From: Arthrobacter sp. zg-Y20
GTDB taxonomy: Bacteria > Actinomycetota > Actinomycetes > Actinomycetales > Micrococcaceae
Direction of reading: 5' to 3'
Assembly (NCBI RefSeq): GCF_030142075.1
Contig: NZ_CP126241.1
Coordinates: forward strand, 1,302,001 to 1,366,000
Length of the DNA stretch: 64,000 bases
The stretch's first letter is position 1. Each line of letters begins with the position of its first letter. A model generated the notes under the pieces. The model was not told where the DNA came from. It made no database searches and worked only from the letters and a program-made list of their open reading frames with translations. Both the position numbers and the translations under genes were made by a program. Positions 26,158-34,859 of the stretch are shown here, piece after piece.

Positions 26158-27776
26158 GCGGACCGGAGGCGGCACCGGAGCCGCCCGCCCCCGGCGGAAA
26201 GCCGGACGGAACTCCTGCCGAACGTCCAGCAGGTAAGCCCGCTCCCGCTCAGCGGCGGATCCGCGGCTGGGCGGCAGGGGCGGGACTGGTGGCAGCCTGC
26301 CTGGGCATCGCAGCCGGGGAGCTGTTCGCGGCATTCTTGAGTCCGTCGCTGTCCCCGGTCTCGGCCGTCGGCTCAGTGGTCATCAATGCCGTTCCCGGAC
26401 CCGTCAAGGACGCAGCCATTGCCCTGTTCGGCACTGCGGACAAAGCCGCCCTGCTGGCAGGCATGGGACTGATCATTGCCCTCGCTGCTATTGCAGCAGG
26501 GGTACTGGAATTGCGCCGCCCGCCCGCCGGGTCACTGATCCTTGGTGCCTTCGGAGCGGCGGGGCTGGCTGCTGTCCTGACCCGTCCCCAGTCAGCCGTC
26601 CTCTCCATTGTTCCGCCGCTGGCTGCCGCCGTCGTCGCCGTCATGGTCCTGCGCTGGCTCGCCGTGCGTGTCCGCGCCCTGGCTGCGGCGCCCGCACCCG
26701 CTGACGCGGCCGTGAGCCGCCGGGCGGTCCTGGTCTCGGTCGGCGGGGGAGCGCTGGTGGCCCTGCTCGGTGCGGCGCTGGCCGGCATTGCCCGCGGCGG
26801 GCAGGCCGGAGTAGCTGCCGTGCGCGACGCTGTACGGCTGCCCTCTCCCGCCCGCGCCGCGGCACCGATTCCGGCGGGGGCTGAACTGGCCGTGGACGGG
26901 CTGACTCCGCTGGTGACTGACGCTGCGGACTTTTACCGCATCGACACGGCGCTGAGCGTGCCCGCCATCGATCCGGAGAACTGGCGCCTGCGGGTCACCG
27001 GCATGGTGGACCGCGAAGTGGAGCTCAGCTACGCGGACCTGCTGGCCAAACCCCTGCAGGAAAGCTTCGTGACCCTTGCGTGTGTATCCAACGAGGTGGG
27101 CGGAAACCTGATCGGCAATGCCCGCTGGCTGGGGTGGCCGGTGCGCGAGCTGCTGGCCTCGGCCGGAGTGCGGCTCGGCGCGGACATGGTGCTCTCCACC
27201 AGTAACGACGGGTGGAGCGCGTCCACCCCGCTGGAGGCCCTCACGGACAGCCGCGACGCGCTGCTGGCCGTGGGCATGAACGGGGAACCGCTGCCGCTGG
27301 AACACGGTTTCCCGGTCCGCCTGGTGGTCCCCGGACTCTACGGCTACGTTTCCGCCACCAAGTGGGTGACCGAACTGCGGGTGACCCGATTCGCCGATGA
27401 CACCGCCTACTGGACCGAACGCGGCTGGGGCGAGCGCGGGCCCGTCAAGCTGTCCTCCCGCATCGACGTTCCCGGCCGCAAGCCTGTGCAGGCCGGCACA
27501 GTGACGGTGGCGGGCGTGGCCTGGGCGCAGCACACTGGAATCAGTGCCGTCCAGGTCCGCGTTGACGACGGCGACTGGCAGGACTCGGAACTGGCCGCCG
27601 GAATTTCGGCGGACACCTGGCGGCAGTACCGGATTCCTGTTGACCTGTCGCCGGGCGGACACGACATCACCGTGCGGGCCGTGGATGCCAACGGCACTGT
27701 GCAGACCGACGAGAAACGGTCGGTGCTTCCCGACGGCGCCACCGGCCTGCATACAATTCGGGTGACGGTGCGCTGA
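26154..27776 (+). CDS. Membrane-anchored sulfite-oxidase-like molybdopterin oxidoreductase
   Basis: This 540-residue protein joins a membrane domain to a Moco domain. Predicted helices lie at about 39-62, 98-118, 126-142 and 149-169. Then comes 'SRRAVLVSVGGGALVALLGAAL' (cited in part), a twin-arginine-like motif (188-190) before a fifth helix. The catalytic part has the Moco-ligating Cys310 in 'FVTLACVSNEVGGNLIG', then 'STSNDGWSASTPLEAL', 'GFPVRLVVPGLYGYVSATKWV' (part) and a C-terminal Mo-co dimerisation (Ig-like) domain. It is expected to act outside the membrane. The substrate is unknown, since family members oxidise sulfite or reduce other S/N-oxides. It is embedded between modB and moeA, so cofactor supply and client enzyme share an operon. 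Confidence 0.9.
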   Translation: MSGPEAAPEPPAPGGKPDGTPAERPAGKPAPAQRRIRGWAAGAGLVAACLGIAAGELFAAFLSPSLSPVSAVGSVVINAVPGPVKDAAIALFGTADKAALLAGMGLIIALAAIAAGVLELRRPPAGSLILGAFGAAGLAAVLTRPQSAVLSIVPPLAAAVVAVMVLRWLAVRVRALAAAPAPADAAVSRRAVLVSVGGGALVALLGAALAGIARGGQAGVAAVRDAVRLPSPARAAAPIPAGAELAVDGLTPLVTDAADFYRIDTALSVPAIDPENWRLRVTGMVDREVELSYADLLAKPLQESFVTLACVSNEVGGNLIGNARWLGWPVRELLASAGVRLGADMVLSTSNDGWSASTPLEALTDSRDALLAVGMNGEPLPLEHGFPVRLVVPGLYGYVSATKWVTELRVTRFADDTAYWTERGWGERGPVKLSSRIDVPGRKPVQAGTVTVAGVAWAQHTGISAVQVRVDDGDWQDSELAAGISADTWRQYRIPVDLSPGGHDITVRAVDANGTVQTDEKRSVLPDGATGLHTIRVTVR

Positions 27777-27828
27777 GGCCAGGGCGCCGGGCCCGATGCT
27801 CCATCCCGCCGTCTCCACTAGGAGGAAG

Positions 27829-29196
27829 ATGTCCACGCAGCCCCTTCCACAAGGCGCCCCCCGCGCCCCAGAGCAGGTCCCGCACGGCGGACAGCACAGT
27901 GCTTCCGGACAGCACTCCGCCCACGGTGCGCGCAGTGTTGCCGAGCACCGCGAAGCCGTCCGGGAGCTGCTCGCTACCTGGTTCGAAGCACACCCGCCGG
28001 CCCGGGAGACGGTGGGGCTGGCTAGTGCCGCGGGCCGGGTGCTGGCCGAGGACGTGTATGCGCCGGGAAACCTTCCGCCGTTTACGAATTCCCAAATGGA
28101 CGGTTACGCGGTCCGGTCGGCTGACCTTGTTCCCGACGCCGTTCCCGGTCCCTATAGCGGCCCCGGCACCACCGCCCCGGCCGCTGGCCTGGTCCGGCTG
28201 GCCCGGGCTGCCTCCATTCCCGCCGGGACCGCCCCGGCTGCGCTGCAGCCCGGAACCGCTGCACCCGTCATGACCGGGGCGATGCTGCCCGCGGGGGCAG
28301 ACGCCGTCGTGCCGATTGAGGCCTGCCGCCCCGACCGCTTCCTTCCGCCGGAGACCGCGGGGACCGTGGACCTGCCGGCTGCTGTTCCGGCCGGGCAGTT
28401 TGTGCGGACCGCAGGCAGCGACATAGCCGCCGGCAGCCTCGCGCTGGCAGCCGGAACGGTTCTTGGTCCGCTGCAACTGGGGCTGCTGGCCGGCCTGGGC
28501 CTGGCCGAGGTGCCCGTCCGGGCCCGCCCGCGCGTGCTGCTGCTGACCACCGGAGACGAGGTCCGGGAACCCGGCCAGCAACTGGACCCGGGCCAGATCC
28601 ACGATGCCAACACCACCTTGCTGCGGACCTCTTTGGAGCAGGCCGGGGCACAAGTGCTCCGCTCCCGGATCCTGGCCGACTCCCCGGAGGAGTTCTCCGC
28701 CCTGCTCCGCGCCGATCTGGTTGCCGACGCACCGGATTTAGTGCTCAGCTCGGGCGGCATCAGCAAGGGTGCGTACGAGGTGGTGCGGCAGGCGTTGGCC
28801 TCGGCCGATGTCCGGTTCCTGTCCGTGGCCATGCAGCCGGGCGGGCCGCAGGGGATCGGCACCGTGGACGGTGTGCCGTTCCTCGGCTTCCCGGGCAACC
28901 CGGTCAGCTCGCTGGTCTCCTTCGAAATGTTCCTGCGCCCGGCCCTGGGCACTGTCACCGGCGCCCCGCGGCCGCGCCCGGAGATCCGGGCCCGCCTCAC
29001 CGAAGCACTGGACAGCCCGGCCGGCAAACACCAGGTGCGGCGCGGACGGTATGCCGGCGGCACGGTGGAACCCGTGGGCGGTCCCGGCTCGCACCTGGTC
29101 CACGCCCTGGCCTCCTCGAACGCCCTGGTTTCCATCCCTGCGGGCATCGAACACATTCCGGCCGGCACGGAAGTGACAGTATTGCTGTTGGACTAA
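27829..29196 (+). CDS. moeA: Molybdopterin molybdotransferase MoeA
   Basis: MoeA inserts molybdate into adenylylated molybdopterin. I start at ATG 27829, which follows AGGAGG at good spacing. The first 40 of 455 residues are Gln/His/Pro-rich and not conserved. Family motifs are 'NLPPFTNSQMDGYAVRSADL', 'TGAMLPAGADAVVPIEAC', 'LLTTGDEVREPG', 'SSGGISKGAYEVV' and 'LGFPGNPVSSLVSFEMFLRP'. It sits fourth in the plus-strand Moco operon. Confidence 0.95.
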   Translation: MSTQPLPQGAPRAPEQVPHGGQHSASGQHSAHGARSVAEHREAVRELLATWFEAHPPARETVGLASAAGRVLAEDVYAPGNLPPFTNSQMDGYAVRSADLVPDAVPGPYSGPGTTAPAAGLVRLARAASIPAGTAPAALQPGTAAPVMTGAMLPAGADAVVPIEACRPDRFLPPETAGTVDLPAAVPAGQFVRTAGSDIAAGSLALAAGTVLGPLQLGLLAGLGLAEVPVRARPRVLLLTTGDEVREPGQQLDPGQIHDANTTLLRTSLEQAGAQVLRSRILADSPEEFSALLRADLVADAPDLVLSSGGISKGAYEVVRQALASADVRFLSVAMQPGGPQGIGTVDGVPFLGFPGNPVSSLVSFEMFLRPALGTVTGAPRPRPEIRARLTEALDSPAGKHQVRRGRYAGGTVEPVGGPGSHLVHALASSNALVSIPAGIEHIPAGTEVTVLLLD

Positions 29197-29251
29197 TTGC
29201 CGGTGGGACTAAACGAGCCACCGCATCAAGCGTGCACTGAAAGGACCCCGC

Positions 29252-29746
29252 GTGAGCGTCGAACCCGAAGATTTACCACCCGCCGGACTGACCCACGTCC
29301 GCGAGGACGGGTCCGCTCACATGGTGGACGTGTCAGCCAAGGCTGAGACCACGCGCCAGGCCACCGCCCAGGCGGTACTGCGCAGCACCGAAGACGTGGT
29401 CCGGCTGATCGCCGACGGCGGGCTGCCCAAGGGAGACGCGCTGGCCGTGGCCCGGGTGGCCGGGATCATGGCCGCGAAGCAGACCTCCAATCTCATTCCG
29501 CTGTGCCATCCGCTGCCGATCACCAAGGTCACAGTGGATTTCACGCCCCGGGGCGGCGACGTCGTCGTCGAGGCCACGGTGAAGACCAAGGCCCTCACCG
29601 GCGTCGAAATGGAAGCATTGACCGCCGCCTCCGTTGCCGCCCTGACGCTGTACGACATGATCAAGGCCGTGGACAAGCACGCCCGGATCACGGACACCAT
29701 GGTGCTCGCCAAATCCGGCGGCAAAAGCGGGGACTGGACGCTGTGA
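29252..29746 (+). CDS. moaC: Cyclic pyranopterin monophosphate synthase MoaC
   Basis: MoaC turns the MoaA product into cyclic pyranopterin monophosphate. The 164-residue protein contains '[18 protein letters not shown]', '[12 protein letters not shown]', '[20 protein letters not shown]' and '[12 protein letters not shown]', covering the known active-site His, Asp and Lys residues. It starts at GTG 29252 with AAAGGA upstream. Its stop overlaps the mogA start (GTGA). Confidence 0.96.
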   Translation: MSVEPEDLPPAGLTHVREDGSAHMVDVSAKAETTRQATAQAVLRSTEDVVRLIADGGLPKGDALAVARVAGIMAAKQTSNLIPLCHPLPITKVTVDFTPRGGDVVVEATVKTKALTGVEMEALTAASVAALTLYDMIKAVDKHARITDTMVLAKSGGKSGDWTL

Positions 29747-30246
29747 GCGTCTCGCAGCCTGCCGCGTCGCCGCGACGCACCGCCGGCGTGCTGATCGCCT
29801 CCACCCGCGCCGCCGCCGGAACCTACCAGGATGAAAGCGGTCCGCTGATAGCGGATTGGCTCTACGCGCTGGGGTATGACATTGTCCTGGCCGAAGTGGT
29901 GCCCGACGGAGAGGAAGTGGCCGCTTCCCTGCAGCGCATCCTCGCCCTGGAACCGTCCGTGCTGCTGACCAGCGGCGGCACCGGCCTCAGCCCGGATGAC
30001 GTCACCCCCGACGCCACCGAACCGCTGCTCGAACGCCACGTGCCCGGCGTCATGGAAGCCATCCGGGCCAAGGGCCTGGCGTCCACACCAATGGCGTCCA
30101 TCAGCCGCGGTTTCGCCGGCACAGCGGGCCGGACCTTCATCGTCAACCTGCCTGGCTCGCCGGCGGCCGTGGCCGACGGACTGGCCGTGCTGGAACCTAT
30201 CATCGGCCACATCTGCGGCCAGCTCGAAGGAAAACGTGAACACTAG
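29743..30246 (+). CDS. mogA: MogA/MoaB family molybdopterin adenylyltransferase
   Basis: This family adenylylates molybdopterin before MoeA inserts the metal. The 167-residue protein starts at GTG 29743, overlapping the moaC stop; the longer open frame upstream runs out of frame through moaC. '[20 protein letters not shown]', '[20 protein letters not shown]' and '[20 protein letters not shown]' are the family motifs. Naming as mogA or moaB cannot be settled from sequence alone. Confidence 0.93.
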   Translation: MSVSQPAASPRRTAGVLIASTRAAAGTYQDESGPLIADWLYALGYDIVLAEVVPDGEEVAASLQRILALEPSVLLTSGGTGLSPDDVTPDATEPLLERHVPGVMEAIRAKGLASTPMASISRGFAGTAGRTFIVNLPGSPAAVADGLAVLEPIIGHICGQLEGKREH

Positions 30247-30673
30247 CCAAGTCCTGAACGCCAAAGTTTCCCGGGAACCGCTGAGCAGCGCCGAGGCGGA
30301 ACGCCTCGCCTGGTCACCGGACTGCGGGGCCGTGGTGACCTTCAGCGGCATTGTCCGCAACCACGACGACGGCAAGTCCGTGACCTCCCTGGGCTACAGC
30401 GCGCATCCGAGCGCCGAATCAGTGCTGGGCCAGACTGCCGCAGCTGTTGCCGCCAAGTACGACGGCGTGCGGATCTGGGTGGCGCACCGCACCGGGAACC
30501 TGGACATCGGCGACGCAGCACTGGTGGCCGCCGTGGCATCGGCCCACCGCGGCACGGCCTTCGCGGCCTGCTCCGAGCTGGTGGACACCGTCAAAGCGAA
30601 CGTACCGATCTGGAAGGAACAGGGCTTCACGGACGGCACAACCGAGTGGGTGGGCGTCAGCGACCGCCCCTGA
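30236..30673 (+). CDS. moaE: Molybdopterin synthase catalytic subunit MoaE
   Basis: MoaE pairs with MoaD to make the dithiolene of molybdopterin. I start at GTG 30236, 5 nt after GAAGGA and overlapping mogA by 11 bp, giving 145 residues. 'GAVVTFSGIVRNHDDGKSV', 'AHRTGNLDIGDAALVAAVASAHR' (part) and the active-site Lys region 'VKANVPIWKEQ' are clear. It closes the operon; dapB follows with its own promoter. Confidence 0.95.
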   Translation: MNTSQVLNAKVSREPLSSAEAERLAWSPDCGAVVTFSGIVRNHDDGKSVTSLGYSAHPSAESVLGQTAAAVAAKYDGVRIWVAHRTGNLDIGDAALVAAVASAHRGTAFAACSELVDTVKANVPIWKEQGFTDGTTEWVGVSDRP

Positions 30674-30680
30674 GCACCGG

Positions 30681-30686
30681 TAATCT
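30681..30686 (+). promoter_or_regulatory. -10 element of leaderless dapB
   Basis: TAATCT ends 7 nt upstream of the dapB ATG at 30694, and no Shine-Dalgarno intervenes. Confidence 0.5.
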
Positions 30687-30693
30687 GGTGCAC

Positions 30694-31452
30694 ATGAGCG
30701 AAAAACTTGCCGTGGCGGTCCTCGGCGCCGCAGGCCGCATGGGATCCGAGGCTGTGGCCGCCGTGCGGGCAGCAGGGGACATGGAGCTCGTTGCAGCCCT
30801 GGGCCGCACCGACCCGCTTGAAACCCTCGTCTCCTCCGGAGCGCAGTATGTCGTGGACCTCACCGTGCCGGACAGCACCGAGGCCAACGTCCGCTTCGCC
30901 GTCGAACACGGCATGCACGCCGTAGTGGGCACCACGGGCTGGGACGCCGATAGGCTCGCCCGGCTGGAAATATTGCTTCGCGCGTCGCCGGGCACGGGTG
31001 TGCTCATCGCTCCGAACTTCGCGCTGGGCTCCGTGCTGGCCTCGGCCTTCGCCGCCAAGGCGGCGCGGTACTTCGAGTCGGTGGAAATCATTGAACTTCA
31101 CCACCCGGACAAGGTGGATGCCCCATCCGGCACCGCCGTCCGCACGGCCGCGCTGATTGCCGCCGCCCGCAGCGAGGCAGGTGTGCCGGCGTCGCCGGAT
31201 GCCACCGTGAAACAGCTCGACGGCGCCCGCGGCGCCGACGTGGACGGCGTGCATGTGCACTCAGTCCGGCTGCGCGGACTGGTAGCCCACCAGGAAGTGC
31301 TCCTGGGCGGCCCCGGCGAACAGCTGACCATCCGGCACGATTCGTTCGACCGTGCCTCCTTTATGCCCGGCGTGCTGCTGGGGCTGCGCCAGGTGGACGC
31401 CCACCCCGGACTGACCGTCGGACTTGACGGCTACCTCAACCTGAACGACTAA
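30694..31452 (+). CDS. dapB: 4-hydroxy-tetrahydrodipicolinate reductase DapB
   Basis: DapB reduces hydroxy-tetrahydrodipicolinate in the lysine/diaminopimelate pathway. The 252-residue protein has the nucleotide-binding 'VAVLGAAGRMGSEAV', 'VVGTTGWD', the signature 'ELHHPDKVDAPSGTAVRTA' with catalytic His and Lys, and 'HQEVLLGGPGEQLTIRHDS'. I start at ATG 30694 rather than further upstream because of the -10 spacing; an in-frame GTG at 30688 is an alternative. dapA and dapF are also in this window but in separate units. Confidence 0.95.
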   Translation: MSEKLAVAVLGAAGRMGSEAVAAVRAAGDMELVAALGRTDPLETLVSSGAQYVVDLTVPDSTEANVRFAVEHGMHAVVGTTGWDADRLARLEILLRASPGTGVLIAPNFALGSVLASAFAAKAARYFESVEIIELHHPDKVDAPSGTAVRTAALIAAARSEAGVPASPDATVKQLDGARGADVDGVHVHSVRLRGLVAHQEVLLGGPGEQLTIRHDSFDRASFMPGVLLGLRQVDAHPGLTVGLDGYLNLND

Positions 31453-31460
31453 GGAACACG

Positions 31461-31943
31461 TTGTCTTTCTTCACCGGCCTGTTTTCCAACCGCGCCAAAC
31501 TGGGCGTGGCCCTGGTGACGCTGCTGCTGCTGTTCTACCTGGTGGTCTCCGCGCAGCGGGGTTGGCTGCTGCTGACCTCGTCTGAGCTGACTGCACGCTT
31601 TATGGGCGCCGCTTACCTGGTGTTGCCGGTGGTAGGCGCCTGGGCACTGATCCGGGAACTGATGTTCGGTGCGCGGACCGAAAAGATGGCAGTCATCCTG
31701 GCCGAAGAAGGCCGCCTGCCCGTTGATGATCTGCCCCGCACACCGGCCGGGCGCATCGTCCGGGAAGCGGCGGACGCGGAATTCCCCAAGTACAAGGCCG
31801 AGACCGAAGCTGCACCTGAGGACTGGCGCAGCTGGTTCCGGCTGTCCTGCGCCTACGACGCCGCCGGGGACCGCACCCGTGCCCGGCGTTCCATGCGGCA
31901 GGCCGGGAAGCTGTTTGCCGAACGCGCGAAGGCCGGCAGCTAG
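31461..31943 (+). CDS. Conserved membrane protein with TPR-like tail, downstream of dapB
   Basis: The 160-residue product starts at TTG 31461, with AAGGAA 4 nt upstream and 8 bp after dapB. Two predicted helices (about 13-31 and 46-64) are followed by a soluble region with 'EDWRSWFRLSCAYDAAGDRTRARRSMRQA' (part), which looks like one tetratricopeptide-type helical pair. The function is unknown. It is probably co-transcribed with dapB. Its stop codon interlocks with that of the convergent gene: 31940-31943 reads CTAG on both strands. Confidence 0.75.
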   Translation: MSFFTGLFSNRAKLGVALVTLLLLFYLVVSAQRGWLLLTSSELTARFMGAAYLVLPVVGAWALIRELMFGARTEKMAVILAEEGRLPVDDLPRTPAGRIVREAADAEFPKYKAETEAAPEDWRSWFRLSCAYDAAGDRTRARRSMRQAGKLFAERAKAGS

Positions 31944-33124
31944 CGAGCTGCTGAACGGCCGGCCGCTTTCCCGCGCGCCAGCCGGGACGCCCCGGACGTC
32001 ACGAACTCCAGCGGTCCCCGCGCCTGGATGCGCTGGAACAGGACGGCCAGGACCACGTAGAAGACGGCCTGGATCCAGAACACCGGGAGCGGCTCCAGCG
32101 CCGGGTCCTGCTGGTCCACAATGGTCATGACCCATACATGCAGGCTGTACAGCGTCAGGGTCATGGCCCCGGCTGCCGACAGCGGCAGGAGCAGGTTGGG
32201 GCGGGCCCTGGTCAGCAGCAGGCACGCACCCAGGACCGCAGCGGCGGTCCCGGAGGCATGCAGCATGTCCAGGCTGGTGTTGGAGTGCGGCCCCGCCAGC
32301 GCCAGCCACCACCAGGACCCGGTCTGTTCCACCGGGCTGAGGTTAACCTCAAGCATCCTGGCCAGCGGCAGCCGCTGCCCGGATTCGGTGGCTTCCAGCA
32401 CCTGCAGGCCGCCCAGTGTGCCCAGCAGGTAGTACGAGGTGAACTTGGCGGCGACGGCGGCGAACACCCCGGCGGCAAGCAGTCCCACCTGCACCGGCAG
32501 GTTCTTCAGGTCAAGCCGTCCAATAACCATCCCGAGCAAGATGTAGCTCAGCCACTGCAGCACCGGGTAGAAGCCGGTGACGAATACGTCTGCCGCCAGG
32601 GCGGCCGGTTCCTGGAACGAGTCCCACGTGAGGTTGCCGCCGATCTCCGACGGCGCAAGGACTTCCCGCAGCCAGCCGCGCAGCAGGTATGCCAGCACGG
32701 GGGAGAGCAGCAACCACCCGGCAGCCCAGACCGCCAGCCGGCGCAGCGGCATGCCGGCAAACGGCAGGGCCAGCAGGAACAACACCGCGTAGTGGAACAG
32801 GATGACCGCAATGTTGGTCTCCAATCCACCCAGGGCCAGGCCCACCAGGGCAATGATGACTGCACGGACCGCAATGCCGCGGCGGTCGCGGTTCACGGCC
32901 TTCGCCTCGTGGGGCTGGCTGCCACCGGTCAGCAGGGCCAGCCCGACGCCGGACAGCAGCGCGAACAGCGCCGAGGACCGCCCCGAAAAGACCAAGCCGG
33001 TAAACGACGGATCCCCGGTCTCCTGGTTGTACAGGGGCATGGTGTGGGTGGCGATCATACCCAGCAGGGCGATCCCGCGGGCAGCATCGATGCCCGTGAG
33101 GCGGCGTTGGATCATGCACAGCAT
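31940..33124 (-). CDS. DUF1624/heparan-alpha-glucosaminide N-acetyltransferase-like membrane protein
   Basis: About ten predicted membrane helices and the N-terminal 'RRLTGIDAARGIALLGMIATHTMP' place this in the acyltransferase-related DUF1624/HGSNAT family; the C-terminal half resembles DUF418. Such proteins move acyl groups across membranes to sugars or cell-envelope polymers, but the substrate here is unknown. I start at ATG 33124 (394 residues); ATG 33115 is equally possible, and a longer frame upstream is low-quality sequence. The last residues are basic and probably cytoplasmic. Confidence 0.78.
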   Translation of the reverse strand: MLCMIQRRLTGIDAARGIALLGMIATHTMPLYNQETGDPSFTGLVFSGRSSALFALLSGVGLALLTGGSQPHEAKAVNRDRRGIAVRAVIIALVGLALGGLETNIAVILFHYAVLFLLALPFAGMPLRRLAVWAAGWLLLSPVLAYLLRGWLREVLAPSEIGGNLTWDSFQEPAALAADVFVTGFYPVLQWLSYILLGMVIGRLDLKNLPVQVGLLAAGVFAAVAAKFTSYYLLGTLGGLQVLEATESGQRLPLARMLEVNLSPVEQTGSWWWLALAGPHSNTSLDMLHASGTAAAVLGACLLLTRARPNLLLPLSAAGAMTLTLYSLHVWVMTIVDQQDPALEPLPVFWIQAVFYVVLAVLFQRIQARGPLEFVTSGASRLARGKAAGRSAAR

Positions 33125-33204
33125 CGTCTCACGCCGTACCCGCTTGCCCGCGCACGGGTAGGCTCCGGAGCCTACCCGGGGACGGCTCCTAGTCCAGGAC
33201 GGCC

Positions 33205-33876
33205 CTAGTCCAAAACGGTGACGACGCCGCCGTCCGTGCGGTGGGCTTCCCACAACGCCGCAGCAACGGCCTCGGGCTCGTGCTTGAGCCCGGGACCCAC
33301 CGGTCCGACTATCAGCACGTGCGCCACCCGGATTCCGGCCGGGCTGAGCTGCCGGTGCAGCAGGTCCACATACGCCGTTTCCGCTGCCGTTGAAACGGCG
33401 CTGGCCGCCCGGCCGGGGGAGGGCCGCAGGGCTCCGCTGCCAGTGGTGAACAGCAGGCTGCCGTGTCCGCGCTCCAGCATGCCCGGCACCACCGCGCGCA
33501 CGGCGGTAGCGGCCCCGCCTACGCTGAGCGCAAGCGAGGCAAGGAACTCTTCGGCGCCGGTGTCCAGGACCGGACCGATCAGGTCGAGACTGGGCAGCGG
33601 GCTAAAGCAGAGGACGTCGATGGGGCCTACCCGCTCGACGAGCAACTTCACGGCCTGCTGCAGGGCGGCCGGGTCCGCAGCATCCGCCGCTTCCCACTCG
33701 GCAGCGATCCCCTCGCCTGCCAGCGTGGCGGCCAGCTGCTGCAACCGTTCCGCGGAGCGTGCCACCAGGGCAACCCCGCCGGACGCGAAGCGCCGGGCCA
33801 CGGAAAGGCCGATGCCGGGCCCCGCGCCGATAATCAGGACTGTTTTCTGCTGCTCGTTTTCCATGGCGTCTTCCAT
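33205..33876 (-). CDS. Short-chain dehydrogenase/reductase family protein, atypical active site
   Basis: The 223-residue protein has a Rossmann start 'VLIIGAGPGIGLSVARRFASGG' (part) and 'LLFTTGSGALRPSPGRAAS' at the usual Ser strand. Where classical SDRs show YxxxK, this one reads 'SAVSTAAETAY', so the Tyr-Lys pair is missing. Close relatives with the same loss are commonly annotated as SDRs. It may start at ATG 33876 or 33864. It is divergent from an MmyB-type regulator gene, a pairing well known in actinomycetes, and is the likely target of that regulator. Confidence 0.82.
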   Translation of the reverse strand: MEDAMENEQQKTVLIIGAGPGIGLSVARRFASGGVALVARSAERLQQLAATLAGEGIAAEWEAADAADPAALQQAVKLLVERVGPIDVLCFSPLPSLDLIGPVLDTGAEEFLASLALSVGGAATAVRAVVPGMLERGHGSLLFTTGSGALRPSPGRAASAVSTAAETAYVDLLHRQLSPAGIRVAHVLIVGPVGPGLKHEPEAVAAALWEAHRTDGGVVTVLD

Positions 33877-33916
33877 GGCGTCAATGCTTGCGCGCAGAAG
33901 GCCGCCGCGGAACGCC

Positions 33917-33956
33917 GTGCCGTTCCCGGGTGCACGGCACCCACCCTCGCTACACT
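33917..33956 (+). promoter_or_regulatory. Operator-like dyad and -10 between SDR and MmyB-type regulator
   Basis: GTGCCGT (33917-33923) and ACGGCAC (33934-33940) form a 7-bp dyad with a 10-nt spacer, about one helical turn between half-site centres plus half a turn. It covers the -35 region of the leaderless -10 TACACT (33951-33956), 6 nt before GTG 33963. It is a good candidate for autoregulation and SDR control. Confidence 0.45.
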
Positions 33957-33962
33957 GCTGAT

Positions 33963-34772
33963 GTGCCTTCGCCGCTGGGAGAATTCCTCATCCTCCGCCG
34001 TTCCCGTGTCCAGCCCGCCGATGTCGGGCTGCGCAGCAACGGCCGGCGCCGCGTGCCGGGCCTGCGCCGGGAGGAGGTCGCGCGGCTGGCGGATGTGAGC
34101 GTGGACTACTACATGCGCCTGGAGCAGGGCCGCGAAGCCTCGCCGTCGCCCCAAGTCGCGGCTGCCATCGGCACCGCACTGCTGCTCGACGAACATGCGC
34201 TGGCGCATCTGTACCGCCTGGCGGGGCTGACGCCGCCGCGCACCGTTCCGACCGCCGCCGCCGTGGACCCCCAGCTGGCGGCCTTCCTTAACGAATGGCC
34301 GGACCACCCTGCCTTCGTCCTTGGCCAGGCCTTCGACGTCCTTGCTGCCAACCCGCTGGCCGAGGCCCTGTTCCTGGGGTTCGGCCCCACCGGCAACCTG
34401 CTGGAATCCATGTTCCTGGACCCGGCTGCGGCTGTGCTGTACCGGGACTGGGAGACGGTGGCCGCCAGCATGGTGGCCAGTTTCCGGCTGCTGGAGGCAG
34501 CCCAGCCCCGCGAGCCGCGGATCGCCGAGGTCCGCGGACGCCTGCTGGCCGCCGATGCCCGCTTCGCGGAACTGTGGACCGATGCCGAGGTGCGCGGCGG
34601 ACGGCTGAGGAGCAAACGCTTCCGCCACCCGGAGGCCGGGGACCTGGAATTGCACCTGCAGGCGTTCGACGTCCGGGCTGCACCCGGACAGGAACTGGTG
34701 GTCTACCGGGCGGAGCCGGGATCGGCGTCGAACGCCGCACTGAAGGTGCTGCAGGCAGCCGTCTGCTCCTGA
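33963..34772 (+). CDS. MmyB-like helix-turn-helix transcriptional regulator
   Basis: The 269-residue protein has an N-terminal XRE-type HTH ('RRVPGLRREEVARLADVSVDYYMRLEQGR', part) and the C-terminal MmyB ligand-binding PAS-like domain ('FDVLAANPLAEALFLGF', 'WETVAASMVASFRLLEAAQP', 'RFRHPEAGDLELHLQAFDV'). In these regulators the PAS-like pocket can hold a fatty-acid-type ligand. I start at GTG 33963 on the basis of leaderless -10 spacing and the usual 'LGEFLILRRSRVQP' beginning. It lies divergent from the SDR gene at 33205. Confidence 0.9.
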   Translation: MPSPLGEFLILRRSRVQPADVGLRSNGRRRVPGLRREEVARLADVSVDYYMRLEQGREASPSPQVAAAIGTALLLDEHALAHLYRLAGLTPPRTVPTAAAVDPQLAAFLNEWPDHPAFVLGQAFDVLAANPLAEALFLGFGPTGNLLESMFLDPAAAVLYRDWETVAASMVASFRLLEAAQPREPRIAEVRGRLLAADARFAELWTDAEVRGGRLRSKRFRHPEAGDLELHLQAFDVRAAPGQELVVYRAEPGSASNAALKVLQAAVCS

Positions 34773-34846
34773 TGCCGCCCCGTCCGGTTCATCCGGCTGG
34801 GAACAGCCGGCCGCGTGACCGTTGCCCCTTTGCGCTGCGCAGCGGG

Positions 34847-34852
34847 TAACGT
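34847..34852 (+). promoter_or_regulatory. -10 element of leaderless dapA
   Basis: TAACGT ends 7 nt before the dapA ATG at 34860; no Shine-Dalgarno is present. Confidence 0.45.
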
Positions 34853-34859
34853 TTTACCC

